A stretch of DNA of 64,000 nt, taken from assembly GCF_904848625.1 (NCBI RefSeq), contig NZ_CAJHCP010000005.1, positions 372,001-436,000 on the forward strand. Direction: 5' to 3'. This DNA comes from Paraburkholderia metrosideri (lineage in GTDB: Bacteria > Pseudomonadota > Gammaproteobacteria > Burkholderiales > Burkholderiaceae). Positions within the stretch are counted from its first letter, which is position 1; the number at the start of each line of letters is the position of its first letter. Position numbers and translations under genes: made by a program. Below are positions 33,745-42,395 of this stretch, piece after piece. A model generated the notes under the pieces. That model was not told the origin of the DNA. It did not search any database and saw nothing but the letters and a program-made list of their open reading frames with translations.

Positions 33745-34725
33745 ATGAAAGTACTGATTACCGGCGGCGCGGGTTTTCTCGGTCAGCGCCTTGCACGAGA
33801 ACTGTTGACGCGCGGCTCGCTGAAAGACTCGCAGGGTACGCCGCAGCCAGTGACTGAACTGGTCCTGCTCGACGTGGTGCGGGCGGACGATTTCGGCGAC
33901 AGCCGCGTGCGAACCGAAGTGGGCGATATCGCCGAACGCAGCGTGCTCGACAACGCGATCGACGACAACACCGAAGCCATTTTTCATCTCGCCGCAATCG
34001 TCAGCGGGCAGGCCGAAGCGGATTTCGATCTCGGTATGCGCATCAATCTGGACGCTTCGCGTTGGCTGCTCGAAACGTGCCGGCAACGCGGGCATCGGCC
34101 GCGTGTGGTGTTCACGAGTTCGGTCGCGGTGTATGGCGGAGATCTGCCGGCTGTCGTGCAGAACGATACGGCGCTGAATCCGCAATCGTCATATGGCGCG
34201 CAGAAGGCGATCGCGGAGTTGCTGCTCAACGATTACACGCGGCGCGGTTTCGCCGACGGCCGGGTGTTGCGGCTGCCGACCATCAGCGTGCGTCCGGGGC
34301 GGCCGAACGCGGCGGCGTCGTCGTTTGCGAGCGGGATTATCCGCGAGCCATTGAATGGCGAGGCGGCAGTGTGTCCGGTGGCGGGTGCGACGCGCTTGTG
34401 GCTGCTGTCGCCGCGCAAGGCGATCGCGAGCCTGGTCGCCGGTTTCGAACTCGATGCAGCGGCGCTTGGCAATCAGCGGGTGTTGAACTTGCCGGGCATC
34501 TCGGTCAGCGTCGACGAAATGGTCGCGGCGCTGCGCGAGGTGGCCGGCAATGAGGTCGCAAACCGGATCGTGTGGGAGCCGGATGCGCGGGTGGAGAAGA
34601 TTGTCGGCAGCTGGCCGGGGCAGTGGGATGCGTCGCGCGCAGAACGGCTGGGACTGAGCGGCGAGCGGAATTTTGCCGACGTGATCCGCAGTTATATCGA
34701 AGATGAAGGTATCGAGGTTCGTTGA
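33745..34725 (+). CDS. denD: D-erythronate dehydrogenase
   Basis: The 326-residue short-chain epimerase/dehydratase-fold protein has the NAD motif TGGAGFLGQRLAREL at the N-terminus and the catalytic YxxxK in SSYGAQKAIAELL (about 150-156). In tetronate clusters this family member is DenD, which oxidises D-erythronate at C2 to 2-oxo-tetronate, so LtnD and DenD feed the same OtnI-OtnK-OtnC route. It starts 26 bp after otnI. Confidence 0.9.
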   Translation: MKVLITGGAGFLGQRLARELLTRGSLKDSQGTPQPVTELVLLDVVRADDFGDSRVRTEVGDIAERSVLDNAIDDNTEAIFHLAAIVSGQAEADFDLGMRINLDASRWLLETCRQRGHRPRVVFTSSVAVYGGDLPAVVQNDTALNPQSSYGAQKAIAELLLNDYTRRGFADGRVLRLPTISVRPGRPNAAASSFASGIIREPLNGEAAVCPVAGATRLWLLSPRKAIASLVAGFELDAAALGNQRVLNLPGISVSVDEMVAALREVAGNEVANRIVWEPDARVEKIVGSWPGQWDASRAERLGLSGERNFADVIRSYIEDEGIEVR

Positions 34726-34820
34726 GCCTTGCGCCTGAGCATTCGTATTACGTGTCCGCCAATGGGCCCGCTTACGTGCGCGCCGCCTGCACGTATTCCC
34801 TAATGCGGCCCCGCCCGCGC

Positions 34821-34850
34821 TTGACATGGTTTCGCGCACACGCCTATTAT
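34821..34850 (+). promoter_or_regulatory. Sigma70-type promoter upstream of pcaF
   Basis: TTGACA (34821-34826), 18-bp spacer and TATTAT (34845-34850) form a near-consensus promoter about 245 bp before the pcaF start. The intervening leader, in a 370-bp gene-free stretch (34726-35095), is long. Confidence 0.65.
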
Positions 34851-34861
34851 CGAGGTTCATT

Positions 34862-34895
34862 GTTCGATATATGACCGTGTGTTCGCGTAAAGAAC
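34862..34895 (+). promoter_or_regulatory. Candidate IclR/PcaR-type operator downstream of the pcaF promoter
   Basis: GTTCGATA (34862-34869) resembles the PcaR half-site, and GTTC-N7-GAAC (34881-34895) follows. Both lie just after the -10 element, where a regulator could control transcription of pcaF. Confidence 0.4.
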
Positions 34896-35095
34896 AAATG
34901 GCCGCGATCTCGGACCCAATGTTTACCATCCTGCGCTAAGCTGATCTGACGTGACGGCTGCCGTGCCGTCGCTTGTCCGTGAGTGCGGCGGGCCCCGTAC
35001 CGCCGCGTATCCCGCCCGCGTCACCGGGCCATCACGCCATCATGGATCAGCCGGCCACGGCGCAGCGCACGCAGCACATCAACTGGAGACATCAC

Positions 35096-36298
35096 ATGAC
35101 CGAAGCATTCCTGTGCGACGCGATTCGCACCCCCATTGGCCGTTATGCAGGCGCGCTGTCGTCGGTGCGTGCCGACGATCTGGGCGCGGTGCCGCTCAAG
35201 GCGCTGATGGAGCGTAATAAGGACGTCGACTGGAGCGCGATCGACGACGTGATCTACGGTTGCGCGAACCAGGCCGGTGACGACAACCGCAATGTCGCGC
35301 GCATGTCGCTGCTGCTGGCCGGCTTGCCGAAAGACGTGCCGGGCTCGACGGTCAACCGCCTGTGCGGTTCGGGCATGGACGCGCTCGGCATCGCGGCACG
35401 CGCGATCAAATCGGGCGAAGCGGCGTTGATGGTCGCAGGCGGTGTCGAAAGCATGAGCCGCGCGCCGTTCGTGATGCCCAAGGCAGGCAGCGCATTTGCG
35501 CGCCAGGCCGAAATCTACGACACGACGATCGGCTGGCGCTTCGTCAACCCGCTGATGAAGAAGCTCTACGGCGTCGATTCGATGCCGGAGACCGCCGAAA
35601 ACGTCGCGACCGACTACAACATCAACCGCGCCGATCAGGACGCATTTGCACTGCGCAGCCAGCAGAAAGCCGCTCGCGCGCAACGCGACGGCACGCTCGC
35701 GCAGGAAATCGTCGGCGTGACGATCGCGCAGAAGAAGGGCGATCCGGTCACGGTGCTGCAGGACGAACATCCGCGTGAAACCAGCCTCGAAACGCTGGCC
35801 AAGCTCAAGGGCGTCGTACGTCCGGACGGCACGGTGACGGCAGGCAACGCATCGGGTGTGAACGATGGTGCAGCGGCTCTGCTGCTGGCCAACGAAGCCA
35901 CCGCGAAGCGCTTCGGCCTCACGCCGCGCGCCCGTGTGCTGGGTATCGCTACGGCCGGCGTCGCGCCGCGCGTGATGGGCATTGGCCCGGCACCCGCCAC
36001 GCAGAAGCTGCTGCAACGTCTGAACATGACCATCGATCAATTCGACGTGATCGAACTGAACGAGGCATTCGCTTCGCAAGGTCTTGCGGTGCTGCGCGCG
36101 CTTGGCGTTGCCGATGACGACGCTCGCGTGAATCCGAACGGCGGCGCGATTGCGCTGGGCCACCCGCTTGGCATGAGCGGCGCGCGTCTGGTGACGACCG
36201 CGATGTATCAGTTGCATCGTACGCAAGGCCGTTTTGCGCTGTGCACGATGTGTATCGGCGTCGGCCAGGGCATCGCCATTGCAATCGAACGCGTGTAA
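35096..36298 (+). CDS. pcaF: 3-oxoadipyl-CoA thiolase
   Basis: The 400-residue thiolase has the nucleophilic Cys90 in [10 protein letters not shown], the catalytic NEAFASQ, the [16 protein letters not shown]is motif and the second Cys in [10 protein letters not shown]. The opening [27 protein letters not shown] is characteristic of PcaF/PaaJ beta-ketoadipyl-CoA thiolases, which yield succinyl-CoA and acetyl-CoA at the end of the beta-ketoadipate pathway. ATG at 35096 follows TGGAGACATCAC. It stands alone with its own promoter and terminator; no other pca genes are near. Confidence 0.9.
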   Translation: MTEAFLCDAIRTPIGRYAGALSSVRADDLGAVPLKALMERNKDVDWSAIDDVIYGCANQAGDDNRNVARMSLLLAGLPKDVPGSTVNRLCGSGMDALGIAARAIKSGEAALMVAGGVESMSRAPFVMPKAGSAFARQAEIYDTTIGWRFVNPLMKKLYGVDSMPETAENVATDYNINRADQDAFALRSQQKAARAQRDGTLAQEIVGVTIAQKKGDPVTVLQDEHPRETSLETLAKLKGVVRPDGTVTAGNASGVNDGAAALLLANEATAKRFGLTPRARVLGIATAGVAPRVMGIGPAPATQKLLQRLNMTIDQFDVIELNEAFASQGLAVLRALGVADDDARVNPNGGAIALGHPLGMSGARLVTTAMYQLHRTQGRFALCTMCIGVGQGIAIAIERV

Positions 36299-36363
36299 TG
36301 CTTTAGCGTGAGTTTGACCGCGGCGCGGGGTCCAGCGTCACGTTAGTAGAGCGCGCATCATGA

Positions 36364-36397
36364 ACAGCCCCATCGCGAAAGCGGTGGGGCTGTTTTT
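36364..36397 (+). terminator. Rho-independent terminator of pcaF
   Basis: A stem of about 12 bp (ACAGCCCCATCGC / GCGGTGGGGCTGT, one wobble) with a GAAA tetraloop is followed by TTTTTG, about 65 bp after the stop codon. Confidence 0.9.
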
Positions 36398-36564
36398 GTT
36401 TGGGCTGTCCAATCGTAGCGTTCTGACAGCAGGAACATGTTTTGCACCCTACCATCTGACAAGGTCGTCCCGATGATGCAGGCAGTCCCGGCGTGATGAA
36501 GCGGCTACCTGAGGTTTCAAGGCGCCATCACGCCGGCCTGGATAACTTCTCAAGGAGAGCGCAG

Positions 36565-37152
36565 ATGAAGGCAGCGTCGACAGGGGCAGCGTTGATCGTC
36601 GCAGTGGCCGCAGTAATCACCGCCGTTCAGCCGGCGTGGGCGCAAGACTCGATGGCCAGTACCGCGCAAAGCGTGATCGACGCGGTTCAGCCGGTTCATC
36701 TGAGCGCGGAGATCGCCGCCATCGATCCGGGCAGCCGAACGCTGACGCTCAAGGGACCAGACGGTAATGCAGTGGTCGTCCTCGTGAGCCAGCAGCTTGC
36801 CGGTTTCGATCAGCTAAAAGTAGGCGACCGGGTCGACGTGCTTTACAAAAATGCGTTGCTCGTGAAAGCCGAGAAAGTCGTCGGCGCAGACAAGGACATT
36901 CGCAAGCGTGTCGACAAACGGGTGACCACGCCGGCTTCGGACGGCTTCGAATCGGCGGGGCAGACCGAGGTGCTGGCTACCGTGCAGACGATCGATCGCA
37001 AGAAGCGCCTCGTCACGTTGCGCGGCGTGTATCAGACGCAAACGCTGGAGGCGGGACCTGCGGTCGATTTGTCGACAGTGAAGGTGGGCGACACGATTCA
37101 TGCAGTGTTCGTGTCGGCGGCGGCGGTGCAGGTCACGCCCGCCGCGCACTGA
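36565..37152 (+). CDS. Exported hypothetical protein with two beta-rich repeats
   Basis: The 195-residue protein has a signal peptide (KAASTGAALIVAVAAVITAVQPAWA) and a mature part with two similar segments: AEIAAIDPGSRTLTLKGPDG to KVGDRVDVLYKNALLVKAE, and ATVQTIDRKKRLVTLRGVYQ to KVGDTIHAVFVSAAAVQV. They look like duplicated OB-like or small beta-barrel units. AAGGAGAG precedes the ATG. Periplasmic location is expected. Function is unknown. Confidence 0.8.
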   Translation: MKAASTGAALIVAVAAVITAVQPAWAQDSMASTAQSVIDAVQPVHLSAEIAAIDPGSRTLTLKGPDGNAVVVLVSQQLAGFDQLKVGDRVDVLYKNALLVKAEKVVGADKDIRKRVDKRVTTPASDGFESAGQTEVLATVQTIDRKKRLVTLRGVYQTQTLEAGPAVDLSTVKVGDTIHAVFVSAAAVQVTPAAH

Positions 37153-37180
37153 GCGTTGCGCATGCGGGCGACGATCGCCA

Positions 37181-37561
37181 CTAGCGCGGCGTGGGCGCAC
37201 CGAGCCCCACCCCCGCGAGCTTAGCCAGCCAGCGTCCAGGCCACCCACGTCGCATGCGCAGTTGGCTCGTCAGCGACACGCGCGCTACCTGATCGGCGTC
37301 GGTGCTGAGCCACACGCGTTCTCCGCGCTGCAGTCGAATCTCCGCGCCGGGCACGAGCCAGTGATCGTAAGGGGAACTGATGCGCGTGAGCCAGATGCGC
37401 GCGCCCTGAACCGCGAGCGTGCTATCTGCTTCGATACACCAGGTGAGCGTGACGCCTGGCATCACGGAAAAATGCACGACGATTTTCGGCAGACGCTCGT
37501 CGTGTTGATACGCGACGAGACTTGAGTCGTCATCCATGCATTGGGGGCTTGCCTGATCCAT
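37181..37561 (-). CDS. DUF2917 domain protein
   Basis: The roughly 126-residue protein contains the DUF2917 core: LTWCIEADSTLAVQGARIWLTRI, HWLVPGAEIRLQRGERVWLS. Such proteins are small, beta-rich and common in Burkholderiaceae, of unknown function. Two starts are plausible: 37561, with GGAGAGCAAGAAG upstream, and 37579. The gene lies directly downstream of a structured RNA element on the same strand. Confidence 0.75.
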   Translation of the reverse strand: MDQASPQCMDDDSSLVAYQHDERLPKIVVHFSVMPGVTLTWCIEADSTLAVQGARIWLTRISSPYDHWLVPGAEIRLQRGERVWLSTDADQVARVSLTSQLRMRRGWPGRWLAKLAGVGLGAPTPR

Positions 37562-37605
37562 CTTCTTGCTCTCCGTCATCGAGCCGGTAGAGGAAGGCGG
37601 CACCA

Positions 37606-37756
37606 CCAAACAAAAGGCCCCTTCCGTTACCGGCGGGGCCTTGGGGGTTTGGTTTGCAGATTCAGACTGCTAACGCGCACATACTCCCAATGGCCAGCCG
37701 GTGATGGCTCGCTTCGGGTGATTAATCGCTACGGCGATGGAGGTGTGCGTCAACAT
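37606..37756 (-). ncRNA. Structured RNA / leader element with short ORF and extended terminator-like hairpin
   Basis: Read on the minus strand, a 28-codon frame begins at 37756 (ending HPKRAITGWPLGVCAR, stop near 37670). Its middle forms a stem AGCC/GGCT (with flanking GC pairs and one mismatch). It is followed by a three-tier hairpin (37652-37606): CCAAAC/GTTTGG outer stem, AAGGCCCC/GGGGCCTT middle stem, CCG/CGG inner stem with GTAA loop. TTTTG lies in the right arm. The DUF2917 gene starts 45 bp later. The layout resembles an attenuator leader or a C4-type phage antisense RNA. That family link is from memory and unproven. Confidence 0.5.
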
Positions 37757-37872
37757 GAAATCGAGTGTGCCGTTTTGTCGCATTGCTTGTCAATAAAAAT
37801 GTGCCGATTCGTGCGGTTGGCACCCACATGCTTTTGCAACAGACTCCCGTCACTATTCAATATGGATAACCG

Positions 37873-38244
37873 ATGAATACAGACCGTCACCAGCGCATTC
37901 AGCAACGCTTACGATCGACGCTGTGCATGATCGCCGCGTTGACTTCCGGAGCGGCTTTCGCCGCGAGCTTCGATTGCAACCGGGCCCGCTTGCCGGATGA
38001 AAAAGCCGTATGCGCATCGCGGCAACTCAGCGAACTGGATGTCGAGATGTCCGTGCGTTACCAGATGATGACGGGTCTGGTCGCGATGGGCACGCGCGGC
38101 GATATGCAGGACGAACAGCAGACGTGGCTAACGTCCAGGCACGCGTGCGGCGAAAGTAAATCGTGTTTGCTTGCCTTGTACCATCAGCGCATTGCGAAGC
38201 TGAAAGACCAGTACGCGCACCTGGCGAGCCGCGGACCATTCTGA
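37873..38244 (+). CDS. Lysozyme-inhibitor LprI-like (DUF1311) exported protein
   Basis: The 123-residue protein has a signal sequence (LRSTLCMIAALTSGAAFA) and the LprI N-terminal pattern: SFDCNRARLPDEKAVCASRQLSELD with two Cys, then WLTSRHACGESKSCLLALYHQRIAKL with two more. The four Cys residues should form two disulfides in the periplasm. LprI of Mycobacterium inhibits lysozyme; for most relatives the role is unknown. Confidence 0.85.
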   Translation: MNTDRHQRIQQRLRSTLCMIAALTSGAAFAASFDCNRARLPDEKAVCASRQLSELDVEMSVRYQMMTGLVAMGTRGDMQDEQQTWLTSRHACGESKSCLLALYHQRIAKLKDQYAHLASRGPF

Positions 38245-38455
38245 GTTCGCCGGTGCCGAAAACGGGCGCGGCAATCTATGTCGAATTATGTCGCCGCGCC
38301 TTTAAATCGCCCGGAAAGCCTTGTCCCACGCGGCTTCTTCGTGATGACACAAGGCGACATATCTTCGTTGATGATTTACCGGACACGTCCTTCTATAGTC
38401 CGTTCGTCGCCACGCAGCAGTGACACAAGTGGCCCGAATCCTCGAAGGACATACC

Positions 38456-39490
38456 GTGAAAAACCGTTCACTCTTCATCCCGGCCAACGCCGCCTGTATC
38501 GCTTCGTCCACCACGCTTACGGCCACGCGCGGCCGAGTACTTCGCAAGCTCGTCTTGAGCGCCACGGTCGCCGTGCTCGCGCTCGGCAGTGCATCGGCGT
38601 TCGCGTGGTCGCAACACGGCACGGCCTACACGTCGCGCGGCACCTACAACGGCGCGCGTTACGGCTCATGCGGCGGCGGTAGCTGTTCGCATGCGGGTGG
38701 CGTGGCCGGCCCTTACGGCGGCTTCGCGAGCAACACTGGCACGGTGACGCGCAATGCACCGGGCCAGTTCTCGAACTCGGGGACGGCGACAGGGCGCTAC
38801 GGCAACTCGGTCCAGCATTCCGGCGATACCAACTGCGCTGGCGGCACCTGCTCGCATACCGGCTCAATGACTGGGCCGGATGGTAAAACCGCCACTAGCT
38901 CGGGCGATGTGACGAGAACCGCACCCGGCCAGTATTCGTCGTCGGGATCGGTGACGGGTTCAAACGGCAACACGGTCGATCATTCGGCATCGACGAATTG
39001 CGCGGGTTCTACGTGCTCACGCTCGGGCACCGTGACGGGCTCGGACGGCGGCACGGTCAATCATTCCGGTACGGCCACGCGTGTCGCGCCGGGCGTCGTG
39101 ACGACGTCGACGAGCGTCACCGGCACGCATGGCAATACGGTGACGTCGGGCGCAACGGTAGTGACGGGCGGCGTCGTCGCAACGGGTGGGACGGCGGTCG
39201 TGGTGGCGCCGAAGCCGGTTGTCGTGGCGGCGCCTGTCGTGTATGTGCCGCCGCCGGTTGTCGTGCCTGCGCCAGTGGTTTATGTTGCGCCGAAGCCCGT
39301 GGTCGTAGCGCCGCCGGTAGTTTATGTTGCGCCGAAGCCGGTCGTTGTGGCGCCTCCGGTCGTGTATGCGCCGCCGCCTGCCGTGTATGTCGCACCGCGC
39401 GCGGTGTACGTCGCGCCGGCTCCGCGTCCGGCGGTATGGGTGCCGGGGCACTGGATCGGGCGTGTGTGGGTGCCGGCGCATTGGGCGTGA
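38456..39490 (+). CDS. Exported repetitive protein: Ser/Thr/Gly repeats with CxxxxC motifs and Pro/Val-rich tail
   Basis: The 344-residue protein starts at GTG 38456 (GAAGGAC upstream) and has an N-terminal hydrophobic export signal (LVLSATVAVLALGSASAFA). Three repeated blocks follow, each with a CGGGSC-like motif (CGGGSCSHAGG, CAGGTCSHTGS, CAGSTCSRSGT) and Gly/Thr/Ser-rich filler. The C-terminal third is a Pro/Val repeat (APKPVVVAPPVVYV) and ends WVPGHWIGRVWVPAHWA, a motif seen in envelope-associated proteins. It is probably at the cell envelope. The paired Cys residues could form disulfides or bind metal. Exact function unknown. Confidence 0.8.
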   Translation: MKNRSLFIPANAACIASSTTLTATRGRVLRKLVLSATVAVLALGSASAFAWSQHGTAYTSRGTYNGARYGSCGGGSCSHAGGVAGPYGGFASNTGTVTRNAPGQFSNSGTATGRYGNSVQHSGDTNCAGGTCSHTGSMTGPDGKTATSSGDVTRTAPGQYSSSGSVTGSNGNTVDHSASTNCAGSTCSRSGTVTGSDGGTVNHSGTATRVAPGVVTTSTSVTGTHGNTVTSGATVVTGGVVATGGTAVVVAPKPVVVAAPVVYVPPPVVVPAPVVYVAPKPVVVAPPVVYVAPKPVVVAPPVVYAPPPAVYVAPRAVYVAPAPRPAVWVPGHWIGRVWVPAHWA

Positions 39491-39501
39491 CCGGCGTTGT
39501 C

Positions 39502-40041
39502 ATGCGAGTCAAAAGCAGCATGACGTTCATGCGATTCCGTCGCGGTGCGCCAGATGCACACTATGCGCACATGACGTATCGATTGCAGGTCGATACGCTC
39601 CTGCCACGCTTGCGGGCAATAGGCAAAGCAGCGGTGCTGGCCACGATCGTCGCCGCGACAGGTTGGGCGATGGCGACAGCCGCTGTGACGACAGCCGCTG
39701 TGACGACAGCCGCTGTGACGTCAAGCGCCGACGCGTTCCGCGCAAATCAGGCCAATCAGAACGGCGACGATTCACGCGACTGTTCGTCACGATACGCAGC
39801 ATTGCTAGACCTTGCCGAATTGGCGAGGCGCGGCGGTAAATCGTCCGGAGTTGTCGTGCGAGGACTCAGCGACCAGCACGGAGCGATGAGCGAATGCCTG
39901 CCGATGAGCTTGCCGACGAGCTTGCCGATGAACTTGCCGATAGCGCGCGGCGACGTCGCCAGGCCCAGCAGTTTCAATCCGGCTGCACTGGAGCGCGCGT
40001 CAAATCACATTCCAGAAAAATCGCCCCGGGGATCGGATTGA
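39502..40041 (+). CDS. Hypothetical protein, possibly exported
   Basis: The 179-codon frame has a membrane-like or signal segment (AAVLATIVAATGWAMATAAV, about residues 48-66) and then low-complexity parts, including three 15-bp repeats (39676-39720, AAVTT) and LPMSLPTSLPMNLPI. A start at 39571 would bring the hydrophobic segment nearer the N-terminus. There is no obvious RBS. Its 3' end overlaps the convergent acetyltransferase gene by about 68 bp. No family is recognised. Confidence 0.45.
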   Translation: MRVKSSMTFMRFRRGAPDAHYAHMTYRLQVDTLLPRLRAIGKAAVLATIVAATGWAMATAAVTTAAVTTAAVTSSADAFRANQANQNGDDSRDCSSRYAALLDLAELARRGGKSSGVVVRGLSDQHGAMSECLPMSLPTSLPMNLPIARGDVARPSSFNPAALERASNHIPEKSPRGSD

Positions 40042-40462
40042 AAACATACGCCGGAATCGGCTCAAACCCCAGCGACGCATAAAGCCGAAGCGCCGCGTGC
40101 ATGGTCGGCAGGGTGTCGAGCCGAATGCGGCTATATTCCAGTTCCCGCGCAGTCGCGCAAATCAGCGTGGCCAGCTGCTTGCCGGCTTGCAGACCACGCC
40201 CCGACGGCCGAACGTAAAGCCGTTTCATTTCGCAGACCGTTTCGTCGATGGGTCGCAAAGCCACGCAGCCAATCAACTCCCCAGTGTGATACGCGAGTAG
40301 CACCCGACCGCGCGGCGCAGCGAATTTACCAGGCAAATCGGCGAGTTCGGCATCGAATTGCTGGAAGCTGAGATCGATGCCGAGGCTTTCCGCGTACTCT
40401 CTAAAAATGCCCCGAACCGCTTCGACTTGCTCAGGGAAGCGAGCAGGATGGATCTGGATCAT
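39974..40462 (-). CDS. GNAT family N-acetyltransferase
   Basis: The 162-residue protein has GNAT motifs: LIGCVALRPIDETVCEMKRLYVRPSGRGLQAGKQLATLI (acetyl-CoA loop R/GRGLQAG) and RLDTLPTMHAALRLYASLGFEPI. The start at 40462 is chosen because GGAAC lies upstream; a TTG at 40483 is also possible. The acceptor substrate is unknown. The 3' end overlaps the convergent hypothetical gene. Confidence 0.88.
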   Translation of the reverse strand: MIQIHPARFPEQVEAVRGIFREYAESLGIDLSFQQFDAELADLPGKFAAPRGRVLLAYHTGELIGCVALRPIDETVCEMKRLYVRPSGRGLQAGKQLATLICATARELEYSRIRLDTLPTMHAALRLYASLGFEPIPAYVFNPIPGAIFLECDLTRAPVQPD

Positions 40463-40529
40463 TGGCACGTTCCGGTTTGGCAAAGCGTTTTTCCATCCTG
40501 GGTCGTCATTGCATCACTGCGTCACTGCA

Positions 40530-41747
40530 TCACTTCGGCTCGTCCAGAACCAGCGGAAAACGGATGTCGAACGTGGTCCCGACACCTTCGCGGGACGCGA
40601 AATCAATCTGTCCATTCAGCATGCGGCATAGTTCCCTGACAATCGCGAGGCCAAGGCCCGTGCCGGGAATCTCTTCGCCCGCGGCGCGCTCGAACTCGTC
40701 GAACACGCGGTCGGAATCCGCAGACGCAATGCCTACGCCGGTATCCGACACGCGAATCGACCAGTGCTCCGGGCCCGCCATCGCGAACCGGAGTTCGACT
40801 CGTCCCGACTTCGTGTACTTGGTCGCATTGGACAGCAGGTTGATCGCAATCTGCTTCAGCTTCAGCCGATTAGACGTCACCGCCGACAGCGCCGGGTCGA
40901 ACCCAACGTCCAGGATCAGCCCTTTGGCCTCGATGGCCGGACGCGAAGCCGCGACAAGTTCATCGTAAAGCTCGCGTGTCTGGACCTGTTCCAGTGTGAG
41001 CGGTGCGCCATCGCCGAGCATCACTGAATATTCGACCATCTGTTCGACGAGTTGCTTCATGTCGGCGGCCTGCCGGTTCGCCAGCGCCAATGCGGTATCG
41101 GCTTTGGCGGGTGCGCGTGCGACCAGTTGCAACGCGACGGAAAACGCGTTCAGGAAATTACGCAGATCGTGCACGACACTGCGGGTGATCTGCATCCGCG
41201 ACTCGTAGAGCTCGCTCACCAGCCGCTGTTTCAATGTCAGTTCGTGGTTTGCGCGTTCGAGTTGCCCGGTGTATTCGTCGATTTTGCGGTCGCGTTCGCT
41301 CACCACTTCCTTGATCGATACATACGAGACCATGCTGAAGGTTTCCGCGACCATGCGCCGCGCGCGGCTTTCATGGCGGCGCGTGAAAGTGCTGTCGCGG
41401 CCGGCGAAATCCTCGAGCGCGTGGCCCAGCACCTGATGAAAGAGATCGAGTTCGCGCACCAGTTCCTCGATCCGGTAGCCCTGCCGCCAGCGAACCTTGC
41501 CATGCTTCCTCGCGTTGCGTTCGAGCGACGATTCGACCCGTTCGAGGTCTTCGACATCGAGCGCCGCACAGAGTCCTTCCAGGATTTCCGGCAGATGATC
41601 GGCGAGTTGCTGGTAGGTCAGTTTGTCCGCTTCGACGAGATCGGGGTCGCTTGCAACGGCGTCCATCCATTGCTCGGTGAGGGGGATTCGCTCGGCGCGG
41701 ACGAAGTCGGCGAATTTGCGCAGCGGGCTCACGGGTGTGTCGGTCAT
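40530..41747 (-). CDS. Soluble sensor histidine kinase with RsbRD-like N-terminal domain
   Basis: The 405-residue protein has no membrane segment. Residues about 10-130 are helical and resemble RsbRD/globin-like sensor modules (ERIPLTEQWMDAVASDPDL, HGKVRWRQGYRIEELVREL). Next are a coiled coil, the phosphoacceptor box VVHDLRNFLN (His193), and an HATPase domain with KQIAINLLSNATKYT, DTGVGI and GTGLGLAI. It diverges from a single-domain response regulator. The signal is unknown; cytoplasmic sensing is expected. Confidence 0.9.
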   Translation of the reverse strand: MTDTPVSPLRKFADFVRAERIPLTEQWMDAVASDPDLVEADKLTYQQLADHLPEILEGLCAALDVEDLERVESSLERNARKHGKVRWRQGYRIEELVRELDLFHQVLGHALEDFAGRDSTFTRRHESRARRMVAETFSMVSYVSIKEVVSERDRKIDEYTGQLERANHELTLKQRLVSELYESRMQITRSVVHDLRNFLNAFSVALQLVARAPAKADTALALANRQAADMKQLVEQMVEYSVMLGDGAPLTLEQVQTRELYDELVAASRPAIEAKGLILDVGFDPALSAVTSNRLKLKQIAINLLSNATKYTKSGRVELRFAMAGPEHWSIRVSDTGVGIASADSDRVFDEFERAAGEEIPGTGLGLAIVRELCRMLNGQIDFASREGVGTTFDIRFPLVLDEPK

Positions 41748-42021
41748 GATGGAACGCGGGGATGAAGTTTCTACAACATGCCAATAGTCGAACCGCACCA
41801 CACGCGTCGAGTCGGAAAGCTTGCGTGCGCTGCGCAGGAAAAAGATACGCCGCGCTGGAATGAATTAGGGGTCTCGCTAGCGGGCTGTTCGCACTGCATC
41901 GGCGTGGAAACGCGCCGCGGTAGCCGACAGTCCGCGTCATTATCGCCGCAATCGCGTTGCGTGGAACATGTCTTGCGTAAGCGCTACAAGATGACATCAA
42001 TGTTTAAACCGGCGATCCCTG

Positions 42022-42381
42022 ATGCACTCAATTCTGTTGGTGGACGACGAGCCGGAAATCCTGGCGGCGTGGCGCCTGATTCTTGAAAACGAGGGTTATG
42101 AGGTCGGCTGCGCGAGCAACGGTGCCGAGGCGGTGGCCTGCATGCACGCCGCTGTTCCCGACCTGATTATTACGGACTGGATGATGCCGGTGATGGACGG
42201 CGCGGAATTGTGCCGTCGACTGAAATCGACTCCGCACCTCGTCGATGTGCCGGTCCTTCTGCATACCGCAGTCCCGCCGCCCGACGGTCGGGGGCAGGAC
42301 TGGAATGACTGTTTGCGAAAGCCGGTCGGTGCGGATGTTTTCCTGCGGACCGTGGCGCGGTTGTGCAAGCAGGGGCATTAA
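42022..42381 (+). CDS. Single-domain response regulator (CheY-like)
   Basis: The 119-residue protein is a receiver domain only: acidic pair Asp8-Asp9, phosphoacceptor Asp52 in ITDWMMP, Thr82, and Lys100 in LRKPVG. No output domain follows, so it must act through protein contact or as an intermediate in a phosphorelay. It lies 274 bp from the divergent soluble kinase gene, which is the likely partner. Confidence 0.92.
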   Translation: MHSILLVDDEPEILAAWRLILENEGYEVGCASNGAEAVACMHAAVPDLIITDWMMPVMDGAELCRRLKSTPHLVDVPVLLHTAVPPPDGRGQDWNDCLRKPVGADVFLRTVARLCKQGH

Positions 42382-42395
42382 ATCTCAACGCAGGT

